Below, piece after piece: positions 1 through 7,834 of a stretch of DNA of 10,086 nt (position 1 is the first letter of the stretch; each line of letters begins with the position of its first letter). The position numbers and the translations under genes are program-made. Source of the stretch: an uncultured Phycisphaerales bacterium (GTDB lineage Bacteria > Planctomycetota > Phycisphaerae > WQYP01); contig CALCHA010000491.1 of NCBI GenBank assembly GCA_937901265.1, positions 1 to 10,086 of the forward strand, written 5' to 3'. The notes beneath the pieces are model-generated. The model made no database searches. It saw only the letters and a program-made list of their open reading frames with translations, and had not been told where the DNA came from.

Positions 1-1375
<1,375 letters not shown>

Positions 1376-1396
1376 GGGTTCCCCGATAGAAGAAAT

Positions 1397-1418
1397 GTAA
1401 AAGGATCGTAAAAGGATC
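1397..1418. repeat. 11-bp perfect tandem duplication in the katE leader
   Basis: Two adjacent identical copies of GTAAAAGGATC occupy 1397-1407 and 1408-1418. On the katE-sense strand they read GATCCTTTTAC twice, 22-43 nt upstream of the katE start codon. The period is close to one helical turn, so a protein-binding site is conceivable; slippage is the simpler explanation. Confidence 0.85.
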
Positions 1419-1431
1419 GAGGGTGCATCGT

Positions 1432-1451
1432 AGCCCGCCGGGCAGCGGGCT
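1432..1451. repeat. GC-rich inverted repeat between katE and the PDZ gene
   Basis: AGCCCGC (1432-1438) and GCGGGCT (1445-1451) are perfect inverted arms around a 6-nt loop. A nested GCCCG/CGGGC pairing (1433-1443) is an alternative. There is no T-run on either side, so it does not look like an intrinsic terminator, and its place between divergent genes does not call for one. It could be a scattered palindromic repeat or a regulatory hairpin. Confidence 0.6.
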
Positions 1452-1528
1452 TCTAACGCCAGTCAGCGGGAAGGATCCGGAGACGGCAACCCGCCTGATC
1501 TCCGCGATCGCTCGCGCCGCGGCCCGAT

Positions 1529-1557
1529 TTGAGCGCAATCGCGGCTGCGGGTACAAC
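1529..1557 (+). promoter_or_regulatory. Candidate sigma-70-type promoter for the PDZ gene
   Basis: TTGAGC (1529-1534) is separated by 17 bp from TACAAC (1552-1557); each hexamer matches 4 of 6 consensus bases. The predicted start near 1564 gives a leader of about 40 nt containing AGGA at 1593-1596. Spacing is ideal, but hexamers this weak occur by chance. Confidence 0.4.
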
Positions 1558-1603
1558 TCCGGTTCACGTGCAATTTCCCCTCCTTTTTGAACAGGATGTC
1601 CGC

Positions 1604-3835
1604 ATGGCTTATCGCACCCACGTAGCCCTGCTGCTGGGGCTGGCGGCTTCCACGGCTTTTGCGCAGACCTCCGGAAAAAAGGCGGAATCCGCCGGGGACG
1701 CGCAGGAGCAGGTCACGCTGGCCCAGTCCGCGGCACCGGCGATGGTGATCGTGGAGTACACCCTGCGCTACGACAAGGGCGAGGCACCGCAGGGGGTGTC
1801 CATGGCGGAAGAGGAGCGGAATCCCTACCGCTACCAGTCCAACGACCTGACCGAGGTCATCAAGGACGAGCGGCCGTTTGAACAGGCGGGCTACCTGGCG
1901 GACGCGACCCATGTGGTGACGCGCGATCTGCAGATGGACCCGCGGTTCATCAAGTCGATCGCGGTGCGACGCTACGGAGCCGCGGCGGCGGATCCCTCGA
2001 CGCAGCGTGCGACGGCCACCATTTCCGCTTATCCCCAGCAGCACAACGCGGTGATCCTGACGCTGGACAAGGCGCTCCCGGGAGCGAGCGTTCCGGCTTT
2101 CGCCCCCCAGACAGCCGGTCCCTATGCGGTGGTGCGGCTGCAGAATGAGGATGCCCAGTGGCGGCTGACGGTCGCTCCGCTGGGCGGCGCGGTGACGATC
2201 ACGGGAGACAAGAAGACCTTCGCCGCGCCCGCCGGGCTGGTGGTCAGCAAGGAGGGGGTCCCGCTGACCATTTCCACCGGCGATGACCTGCCGGTGGGGG
2301 AGGGGTGGAGGGTCGCGCCGCTGTCCTGGCCGGCGACATCCGCGGAGCAGCTCGCGGCGATGACCGCAAAGATTGATCAGGCGGCGCAGCAGGGCATCGT
2401 GCGGGCGACGCTGAATTTTCGCAGCCCCAAGGCGGCCGACCCCCGGCAGCAGATGTTGATGGGCACGGACGAGCAGAACACCACGGTGCAGGAGGCCCTC
2501 GCGGTGACGCTTGAAGGCAACCGCGTGCTGGTCCTCGTCGACTTGAAGCCCACGCTGACCGCCCGCCTTGAACGCATTCACCTGAACACCACGCCCCCGA
2601 TCGATGCCCATTTCCAGGCGACGCTTTCGGATTTTGGGGCGCTGGTCGCCACGACGGACAAGCCGCTGGAGAAGCCCTTTGCCCTGGCCACGGATGACCT
2701 GCGGCCGCTGGAGGGAACGCTGCTTCCCGCGGCGGATATCGAGTTGCAGGGGGAGCAGCGCATCGCCACATTCGCGCATCGGCGGATCATGGGATTCCAC
2801 CTCGGCCTGCGCAATGGGACCTATCCGGAGATACCGGGGCAGGACAAATCGACCTTTTTGTTCACGCCCGGCGGCGGCCTGCTGGTCCTGCCGGTGGCCC
2901 GGCGGGCGAAGGCAGCCACGGCCGAGCGCTACACGCGCGATGACCTGGCCATCGCCACCCCCGCCGCAGACCTTGCCGCCGCCATCAAGAATCTGCCCTC
3001 GTCGGCCGACCCCGCCAATGTGCCGCTGTCGGAGGAACAGGAAAATCGGCTGGCGTGGGTGGGCGTGGAGCTGCAGCCGCTGTCTCCGGAGCTGGCGCGG
3101 GCGAACAAGGTGGCGGACCAGACCTCCGACGGCGAGACGGGGGCGGTGGTGACCTACGTCTATCCCGACTCCCCCGCGGGAAAAGCGGGCGTCGAGCCCG
3201 GCTGGATCCTCCTGCGGATCCACGCCGCCAGCCAGCCCAAGCCGATCGATGTGCGACTGGATGCCGATCCCTATGGCGGCGAGAGCTTTCCGTGGGATCG
3301 CCTCGGCGAAGCCTCCGAGGCGGTCTTCGACCGTATTCCCTCGCCCTGGCCCCCGGTTGAAAACAGCGTGACCCGCACCCTCACCGACCTTGGCTTCGGC
3401 TCCAAATATTCCATCGAGTTCTTCCACGACGGCAAGCTCGACAGCAAGGATTTCACCGTGGTGCAGGGGCCGGCCAGTTACGCGTCGGCGGCCCATTTCA
3501 AGTCGGTGCCCCTGGGCATCACCGTCCGCGACCTGACCTACGAGGTCCGCCGCTACCTGCAGAAGAAGCCCGATGAACCGGGCGTCGTGGTGGCGAAGAT
3601 CGAGCAGGGGTCGAAGGCCTCCGTGGCGGGCTTGAAGCCCTTTGAGCTGATCACCCACGTCAACGATCAGCCGGTGAAGGACGTGAAGGACTTTGAGAAG
3701 CTCACGGCCGGGCAGACCGAGATACGGTTGTCGGTGAAGCGCATGACCGCCGGGCGCATTGTCAAAATTTCGCTCGACGCCCCTGCCCCCACCAGCAAGC
3801 CGGCCACGCCCGGGGCCGCACCGGGACAGGACTGA
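1604..3835 (+). CDS. Secreted HtrA-like protein: two degenerate trypsin-like domains and two PDZ domains
   Basis: 743 residues. Residues 1-20 (hydrophobic LLLGLAA core, then AFA before Q21) look like a Sec signal peptide, so the protein is probably periplasmic or exported. Residues about 45-225 and 265-435 appear to repeat one another and resemble the beta-barrel layout of trypsin/HtrA proteases. The expected His, Asp and GNSGG Ser motifs are not visible in either copy. PDZ1 (about 484-620) contains VGVEL and SPAGKAGVEPGWIL, with roughly 50 extra residues (about 545-595) before its last strands. PDZ2 (about 630-725) contains LGITV, GSKASVAGLKPFELI and VNDQPV. A Pro/Ala-rich tail ends it. I chose the ATG at 1604 because AGGA lies 7 nt upstream and it begins the signal peptide; an upstream in-frame ATG at 1529 would bury it. 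Likely role, by inference: a binding or scaffold protein for unfolded envelope proteins, not an active protease. It precedes the membrane-protein gene by 54 bp. Confidence 0.85.
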   Translation: MAYRTHVALLLGLAASTAFAQTSGKKAESAGDAQEQVTLAQSAAPAMVIVEYTLRYDKGEAPQGVSMAEEERNPYRYQSNDLTEVIKDERPFEQAGYLADATHVVTRDLQMDPRFIKSIAVRRYGAAAADPSTQRATATISAYPQQHNAVILTLDKALPGASVPAFAPQTAGPYAVVRLQNEDAQWRLTVAPLGGAVTITGDKKTFAAPAGLVVSKEGVPLTISTGDDLPVGEGWRVAPLSWPATSAEQLAAMTAKIDQAAQQGIVRATLNFRSPKAADPRQQMLMGTDEQNTTVQEALAVTLEGNRVLVLVDLKPTLTARLERIHLNTTPPIDAHFQATLSDFGALVATTDKPLEKPFALATDDLRPLEGTLLPAADIELQGEQRIATFAHRRIMGFHLGLRNGTYPEIPGQDKSTFLFTPGGGLLVLPVARRAKAATAERYTRDDLAIATPAADLAAAIKNLPSSADPANVPLSEEQENRLAWVGVELQPLSPELARANKVADQTSDGETGAVVTYVYPDSPAGKAGVEPGWILLRIHAASQPKPIDVRLDADPYGGESFPWDRLGEASEAVFDRIPSPWPPVENSVTRTLTDLGFGSKYSIEFFHDGKLDSKDFTVVQGPASYASAAHFKSVPLGITVRDLTYEVRRYLQKKPDEPGVVVAKIEQGSKASVAGLKPFELITHVNDQPVKDVKDFEKLTAGQTEIRLSVKRMTAGRIVKISLDAPAPTSKPATPGAAPGQD

Positions 3836-3889
3836 GGCAAGAGATCCCCGCGAGACCCCCCCCACGAGAACCCCGCAACGGAAGCAGCA

Positions 3890-4864
3890 ATGGCGGAAGG
3901 ACCCGAATCGTCAGCGGAATCGCCCTATGACCTGGCACCGCGGCCTGCCGAAGCGCCGTCGCGCAAGCCTGGCGCGGCGCAGCCATCGCCGCCCGACGCC
4001 GGCGGGGAAATTCCGCTGGTGGAGCCCGCCGCGCCGCAGCGCGCGCCGGCCACCCCCCTGGCCGAGCCGCAGGCGCCCGGCCGCCCCTGCCCCCATTGCG
4101 GATTTCTGATTCGCGGAAAAACCACGCGCAACCGCTGCCCCGATTGCTCCGGACCGCTGGATCAGTCCGTCGCCGGCATGCTGCAGTTCGCCCAAAAAGG
4201 CTGGACGCGAGGCCTCGCCTGGGGGGCGCTCCTGCTGGTCCCGGCCATCGCCTGCGAGGTCGCCGCCATCATCGTCCATTGGCAGGAGGTGACGCCGCTC
4301 GATCGCTGGCTGCATCTGGCGGGACCGCTGCTGGCGCTGATCGGCACCTGGCTGGTCACCCGCAGGGAGCCGCGCGATGGGGAGAAATCTCCCTGGGCGT
4401 GGCCCGCACGCATCGCCGCTTTGCTGGTCCTGGCGCTGTGGCTGCCGATCACCCTTCATCCAGCCGACCGCGAGATCGGGCGGCATTTTCTCTACGCGAT
4501 TCTTCCGGCGACCGGGGTCATGGCGTTCCTCCTGGGCTTCCACCTGCGCGGGCTGGCGGTGCGAATCCCCTCGGATTCCCTTGCGGCGCAGGCGCAGAAC
4601 CTGGCGTGGATCATCGGCGGGCTGTGCCTGTTTCTCGGGGGGCTGGAACTCTTCGATCTGGCGCGGCCGGAGTATCTGACCCTCTTCATGTGCGCCTTTC
4701 CCCTCATCGGCATCCTTGCGGGGTTGCTGGGGTGGGCGGCGGCTTTCGCGCTGCTGATGGGGCTGCAGCTGTTTGGTGCGGCGGCGGCGGCCGATGGAAT
4801 CGCGGCGCGGCATGCGGCGCGCATCGCCAAGGCCACGGGACCGGCGAACCCCAGGCGGCCCTGA
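3890..4864 (+). CDS. Polytopic membrane protein with N-terminal zinc ribbon, function unknown
   Basis: 324 residues, not recognised as a named family. Residues 1-65 are a Pro/Ala-rich, probably disordered segment. A CxxC...CxxC zinc ribbon follows: C67, C70, C83 and C86 (CPHC and CPDC). About six hydrophobic segments come next: roughly 107-129, 140-156, 172-189, 198-222, 237-256 and 261-300. The tail is Ala-rich and basic. The likely arrangement is a cytoplasmic zinc ribbon with a membrane-embedded remainder; topology is inferred from hydrophobicity and positive charges only. The ATG at 3890 has GGAAG at 3880-3884. It follows the PDZ gene by 54 bp on the same strand with no evident terminator, so co-transcription is likely. 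It could be an envelope factor working with the PDZ protein, but nothing in the sequence proves this. Confidence 0.8.
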   Translation: MAEGPESSAESPYDLAPRPAEAPSRKPGAAQPSPPDAGGEIPLVEPAAPQRAPATPLAEPQAPGRPCPHCGFLIRGKTTRNRCPDCSGPLDQSVAGMLQFAQKGWTRGLAWGALLLVPAIACEVAAIIVHWQEVTPLDRWLHLAGPLLALIGTWLVTRREPRDGEKSPWAWPARIAALLVLALWLPITLHPADREIGRHFLYAILPATGVMAFLLGFHLRGLAVRIPSDSLAAQAQNLAWIIGGLCLFLGGLELFDLARPEYLTLFMCAFPLIGILAGLLGWAAAFALLMGLQLFGAAAAADGIAARHAARIAKATGPANPRRP

Positions 4865-4876
4865 CCGCGGTCGCCC

Positions 4877-5221
4877 TTAGCCCGGCTTGCTGTAGGCCGT
4901 CGCGGCAGGGGGGTAATAAATCAGTTCCAGCACGTTCCCCGAGGGATCCTCCACGTAGATCCCGCGCGTCCCATCCCGGTGCTGATCGATGCGCTTGCCC
5001 GCCTTCGCGGCGGCGGCTTCGAGGCTCGGGAGATCCACCCGCAGCGCCACGTGCGGCGGATGCTGCTCCGCGCGCACCAGCGCCAGCTTGCCCTGCCCCA
5101 AACGCAAAAACGCCCACGTGGCGTCGGCGTACAACACCTCCGCTGCGAACGCTTCGGTGTAAAATTTCACCCCCGCAGCAACGTCTTTGACAACAATCGC
5201 GACGTGGTCGAGTTCAAACAT
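4877..5221 (-). CDS. VOC/glyoxalase-fold protein (glyoxalase or dioxygenase superfamily)
   Basis: 114 residues, the length of a single VOC unit made of two beta-alpha-beta-beta-beta modules. It opens with LDHVAIVVKD, typical of VOC strand 1. Likely metal ligands are H6 (LDHVAI), H57 (PPHVAL) and E99 (GNVLELIYY); the fourth, glutamate ligand of classical glyoxalase I is not obvious. EDPSGNVLEL (91-100) is the usual C-terminal VOC signature. Substrate cannot be assigned: many such proteins act on methylglyoxal adducts, antibiotics or aromatic compounds. The start is fixed by GGAGG on the minus strand (5233-5229), 7 nt before the ATG; a longer in-frame reading to 5425 would overlap pabA and lacks family similarity. 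It lies 38 bp downstream of pabA on the same strand, probably one transcript. It ends 12 bp from the convergent membrane-protein gene. Confidence 0.88.
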   Translation of the reverse strand: MFELDHVAIVVKDVAAGVKFYTEAFAAEVLYADATWAFLRLGQGKLALVRAEQHPPHVALRVDLPSLEAAAAKAGKRIDQHRDGTRGIYVEDPSGNVLELIYYPPAATAYSKPG

Positions 5222-5228
5222 ACGCAAA

Positions 5229-5233
5229 CCTCC
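5229..5233 (-). promoter_or_regulatory. Ribosome binding site of the VOC gene
   Basis: GGAGG on the minus strand, 7 nt before the ATG at 5221. It decides the start of this gene and contrasts with pabA just upstream, which has no leader that could carry such a site. Confidence 0.75.
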
Positions 5234-5259
5234 CGGCAGGATGGTGGCAGCCGCGGCAA

Positions 5260-5865
5260 TCACCGCGCTGCAAGCTCGCCCGCTGCCACGGGTGCCCCCA
5301 TGGCCAGGAAATTGGCCAGCAGACGCGGGCCCTCCAGCGTCAGGAAGGATTCGGGGTGGAACTGCACGCCTTCCAGTGGCCATTCCTTGTGTCGCAGCCC
5401 CATCACTTCCTCCTCCGCCGTCCATGCGGTGATTTCAAACTCGGGCGGCACGCTGTCGGGGCGGATCACGAGGGAGTGGTAGCGGGTGGCGTCGAAGGGG
5501 TTGCTCAGCCCGGCGAAGACGCCCTGGCCCCGGTGGTGGATCGGCGAAACTTTGCCATGCATCAGCCGCCAGTTGCGTTCCACCACGCCGCCCCACGTGT
5601 GGCCGATGCACTGGTGCCCCAGGCAGACGCCCAGCGTGGGAAGTCGCGGCCCGAAGTGCCGCAGCACCTCATTGGAAATGCCCGCCTCCCGCGGCGAGCA
5701 GGGCCCGGGGGAAATGAGGATGTGCGAGGGGTGCAGGGCCTCGATCTCGTCGAGCGACGTTTTGTCGTTGCGCAGCACGCGCATCGGCCGTTCCGGGTCG
5801 AGCTCCCCGATCCGCTGCACGAGGTTGTAGGTGAAGGAGTCGTAGTTGTCGATAATCACGATCAT
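5260..5865 (-). CDS. pabA: Glutamine amidotransferase subunit, aminodeoxychorismate/anthranilate synthase component II
   Basis: 201 residues, the usual length of the PabA/TrpG family. The subunit hydrolyses glutamine and passes ammonia to a chorismate-using partner (PabB for folate, TrpE for tryptophan) in the cytoplasm. It opens with IIDNYDSFTYNL. SPGPCSPREAG forms the oxyanion-region loop. The nucleophile is C81 in GVCLGHQ, and H170 and E172 in QFHPESFLT complete the triad. No trpE, pabB, trpD or trpC lies beside it, so the sequence cannot say whether it serves folate, tryptophan or both; shared amphibolic subunits are known. The start at 5865 is the family N-terminus. No Shine-Dalgarno sequence is present, and a promoter-like pair sits directly upstream (5872-5900). 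An in-frame extension to 6066 would run into the hydrolase gene on the other strand. The VOC gene follows after 38 bp. Confidence 0.93.
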   Translation of the reverse strand: MIVIIDNYDSFTYNLVQRIGELDPERPMRVLRNDKTSLDEIEALHPSHILISPGPCSPREAGISNEVLRHFGPRLPTLGVCLGHQCIGHTWGGVVERNWRLMHGKVSPIHHRGQGVFAGLSNPFDATRYHSLVIRPDSVPPEFEITAWTAEEEVMGLRHKEWPLEGVQFHPESFLTLEGPRLLANFLAMGAPVAAGELAAR

Positions 5866-5871
5866 GCCAGC

Positions 5872-5900
5872 AGTATAGCCGCGGAATCGGGCGGTCCCAA
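5872..5900 (-). promoter_or_regulatory. Candidate promoter of pabA giving a leaderless transcript
   Basis: Read on the minus strand, TTGGGA (5900-5895) is followed after 17 bp by TATACT (5877-5872), matching the -35 and -10 consensus at 4 and 5 of 6 bases. Only six bases separate the -10 from the ATG at 5865, so the expected +1 is the A of the start codon. No Shine-Dalgarno sequence is present, as expected for a leaderless mRNA. Confidence 0.55.
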
Positions 5901-5939
5901 CCGGCGGCGGTTCACCCGGCGGCAGGCCGGGGTCGGGCC

Positions 5940-5945
5940 TACAAT
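5940..5945 (+). promoter_or_regulatory. Candidate -10 element of the hydrolase gene, also implying a leaderless transcript
   Basis: TACAAT (5 of 6 matches to TATAAT) ends five bases before the ATG at 5951, placing +1 at about 5951-5952. I see no convincing -35 at 16-18 bp spacing; TTCACC at 5911-5916 is 23 bp away. There is no purine-rich Shine-Dalgarno sequence before the ATG. Confidence 0.4.
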
Positions 5946-5950
5946 GGCCC

Positions 5951-6871
5951 ATGCGAGCTCTGTTATTGCTGTCGGCGGTATTGCTTTTTTCGGGTTGCGG
6001 GGCGATCCACACGGCCCTGGCGGAGAGGCACTTTCCGCCGCAGGGGCGTTTCCTGCCCGTGGGCACGGGGTACGCCCACTACATCCGGGCGGGCAGCGGG
6101 TCGCCGGTGGTCTACATCCATGGATCGCTGGGTTCCACACGAGATCTGACGGATTCGCCGACGTTTCCCCTTCTGACGGCCCGGTACGATGTGATCGCCT
6201 TCGATCGCCCCGGCTTCGGCTACACGCGGCGTCCCTGCCGCACGGCGATGTCCATTGAGGACCACGCCCGGGCCCTTCATGGGGATCTGGCGGCGCTGCA
6301 CCTGACGGAAAAGCCCCTGCTCGTCGGCCATTCGATGGGGGGGGCCGTCGCGCTGGCGTATGCGGAGCTGTATCCCGACGAGATCCGCGGGGCCGTGCTG
6401 CTGGGAGGGCTGGCCTATCCGCAGGGGCCGCCCTCGGCCCTGGAGCGGCTCTCAGCGGCGCCGGTGCTGGGGGATCTGTTTCTGCAGACCATCGCCCAGC
6501 CCCTGGGCGCGTTGCTCGGACCGGGGCAGTTCAAACGCGTCTTCGGCCCCATGCCGGCGCCGCGGGGATACGAGCGCGCCGTTTTGGCCTTGGGGCTGCG
6601 GCCGGCGGAATTCCGCGCGGATTCGCAGGATGCCCTGCTGGTCAATCGCTCCCTCGAACGCATGATTCCGCGCTACCCCGCGATCAAGGTGCCCCTGGAG
6701 ATCCTGCAGGGCGAGCTCGACAAGAACGTCTCGCCTGAGGACAACGCGGTGCGGCTCCATGCGGTGGTGCCCAACTCGACGCTGGTGATGTTGCCGGGCG
6801 TCGCCCACGCGGTGCAGTTCGCGGCCCCGCAGCAGGTGCTTCATGCGGTGGAGCGCCTGCTGCGGCATTGA
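5951..6871 (+). CDS. Alpha/beta hydrolase, predicted lipoprotein
   Basis: 306 residues. The N-terminus has a short basic start, a hydrophobic stretch (ALLLLSAVLLF) and a lipobox-like FSGC with C16, so a lipid-anchored envelope protein is predicted. The alpha/beta-hydrolase fold follows: an oxyanion-hole HG at 57-58 (VVYIHGSLGS), DRPGFGY at 85-91, nucleophile elbow GHSMGG with S128, acid D257 (QGELDKNV) and catalytic His H286 (GVAHAVQF). All three catalytic residues are present, so it should be active on an ester or related substrate; the substrate cannot be read from sequence. A cap region lies about 155-240. The lipoprotein signal supports the ATG at 5951 despite the absence of a Shine-Dalgarno sequence. 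It is divergent from pabA with 85 bp between start codons and is followed by proC after 118 bp. Confidence 0.9.
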   Translation: MRALLLLSAVLLFSGCGAIHTALAERHFPPQGRFLPVGTGYAHYIRAGSGSPVVYIHGSLGSTRDLTDSPTFPLLTARYDVIAFDRPGFGYTRRPCRTAMSIEDHARALHGDLAALHLTEKPLLVGHSMGGAVALAYAELYPDEIRGAVLLGGLAYPQGPPSALERLSAAPVLGDLFLQTIAQPLGALLGPGQFKRVFGPMPAPRGYERAVLALGLRPAEFRADSQDALLVNRSLERMIPRYPAIKVPLEILQGELDKNVSPEDNAVRLHAVVPNSTLVMLPGVAHAVQFAAPQQVLHAVERLLRH

Positions 6872-6900
6872 GGCGACCGCCAGCCCTCGCGCGACGCACC

Positions 6901-6913
6901 GGGCCTCCGGCCC
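6901..6913 (+). terminator. Weak GC hairpin after the hydrolase gene
   Basis: GGGCC (6901-6905) and GGCCC (6909-6913) flank a 3-nt loop in the 118-bp gap before proC. It is followed by TTGCTGCC, not a T-run, so an intrinsic terminator is possible but poorly supported. Confidence 0.25.
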
Positions 6914-6975
6914 TTGCTGCCTGGGTCGTTTATTCTTGCGCGCATACCCTTTACCATGGGCGGCGTCCCCCCAAC

Positions 6976-6980
6976 AGGAG
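6976..6980 (+). promoter_or_regulatory. Ribosome binding site of proC
   Basis: AGGAG lies 9 nt before the ATG at 6990 and selects this start over the in-frame ATG at 6843, which lies inside the hydrolase gene. TACCAT at 6952-6957 could be a -10, but no good -35 accompanies it. Confidence 0.7.
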
Positions 6981-6989
6981 TCTTCCCGT

Positions 6990-7793
6990 ATGTCGACACT
7001 CGCGTTCATCGGCGCCGGAAACATGGCCGAGGCCATCGCCCGGGGCCTGCTTCGTTCGGCGCTTTACGCCCCCGGGGATCTCCGGGCCTGCGACCCCTCG
7101 CCCGAACGCCAACGCCTCTTCGCGGAAGACCTGCACGTGGCCACCTCCGCGGATTGCGTCGCGGCAGCGAAAGACGCCCACATCCTGCTCCTGGCCGTCA
7201 AACCTTATGTGATGGGCGAGGCCCTCGAGGCGCTCAAGGCCGCCTCCCGCCCCGATGCGCTCTTCATCTCCATCGCCGCCGGCATTTCCACGCGCTTCAT
7301 TGAAACCGCCCTGGGCGACCAGCGACGTGTGATCCGCGTCATGCCCAACACCCCCATGCTGGTGGGCAAAGGCATGTCCGCACTCTCCAAGGGAGCGCAC
7401 GCCACCGATGCCGACCTGATCGTCGCGGAAAAGATTTTCGATGCCGGCGGCCGCACCGTCCGGCTGCCGGAATCGGCGCTCGATGCCGTGACCGCCCTCT
7501 CGGGCTCGGGCCCGGCCTACATCTTTCTGCTGACCGAGGCCCTTGCGCAAGCGGGCGTCGAGGCCGGGTTGCCCGCCTCCGAAGCCGCCCATCTGGCGCG
7601 GCAAACCGTCGTGGGCGCGGCCGCCCTGCTCGAAGAATCCAAGGATTCGCCCGCCGAACTCCGGCGCAAGGTCACCACGCCCAACGGCACCACCCAGGCC
7701 GCCGTCGAATCCCTGCAGCAGGCCGGCTTCCAATCGCTGATGACCGCGGCCGTCGCCGCGGCCGCCAAACGCTCGCGGGAACTGGGAAAATAA
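6990..7793 (+). CDS. proC: Pyrroline-5-carboxylate reductase
   Basis: Reduces 1-pyrroline-5-carboxylate to L-proline with NAD(P)H, the last step of proline synthesis, in the cytoplasm. 267 residues, normal for the family. The N-terminal Rossmann motif is FIGAGNMAEAI (6-16). AVKP (69-72) and RVMPNTP (116-122) are conserved cofactor- and substrate-site segments. The C-terminal dimerisation and active-site part carries ALSGSGPAY (169-177) and the P5CR signature ending in VTTPNGTTQAA (228-238). It ends in TAA at 7791-7793, 41 bp before the PTPS-like gene on the same strand, so the two may share a transcript, although no pathway link is known. No proA or proB is in the window. Confidence 0.96.
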   Translation: MSTLAFIGAGNMAEAIARGLLRSALYAPGDLRACDPSPERQRLFAEDLHVATSADCVAAAKDAHILLLAVKPYVMGEALEALKAASRPDALFISIAAGISTRFIETALGDQRRVIRVMPNTPMLVGKGMSALSKGAHATDADLIVAEKIFDAGGRTVRLPESALDAVTALSGSGPAYIFLLTEALAQAGVEAGLPASEAAHLARQTVVGAAALLEESKDSPAELRRKVTTPNGTTQAAVESLQQAGFQSLMTAAVAAAAKRSRELGK

Positions 7794-7822
7794 AAAAATG
7801 TGGCGGGGCGACGGTGGGAATT

Positions 7823-7826
7823 GGAG
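7823..7826 (+). promoter_or_regulatory. Ribosome binding site of the PTPS-like gene
   Basis: GGAG lies 8 nt before the ATG at 7835. It favours this start over the in-frame GTG at 7814, which would add seven residues not expected in the family. Confidence 0.65.
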
Positions 7827-7834
7827 ACTGGAGT

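Noticed and set aside
1463..3865. 800-codon minus-strand open frame opposite the PDZ gene
   Set aside because: Its length is striking, but the product is Arg/Gly/His/Leu-rich without domains. The plus strand has a signal peptide, a Shine-Dalgarno sequence and two PDZ domains. Long antisense frames are common at this GC content.
4863..4872. Perfect palindrome GACCGCGGTC at the convergent gene ends
   Set aside because: It has no loop or T-run, so it would not fold into a usual terminator. One 10-bp GC palindrome in DNA of this composition is weak evidence for a site.
4096..5190. 364-codon plus-strand frame across the membrane-protein and VOC genes
   Set aside because: It overlaps two supported genes in a different frame; the product is Arg/Pro/Ala-rich with no membrane pattern or motif.
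5260..6066. N-terminal extension of pabA to an ATG at 6066
   Set aside because: The extra 67 residues have no family similarity and would overlap the divergent hydrolase gene; the MIVIIDNYDSF start is the family N-terminus.
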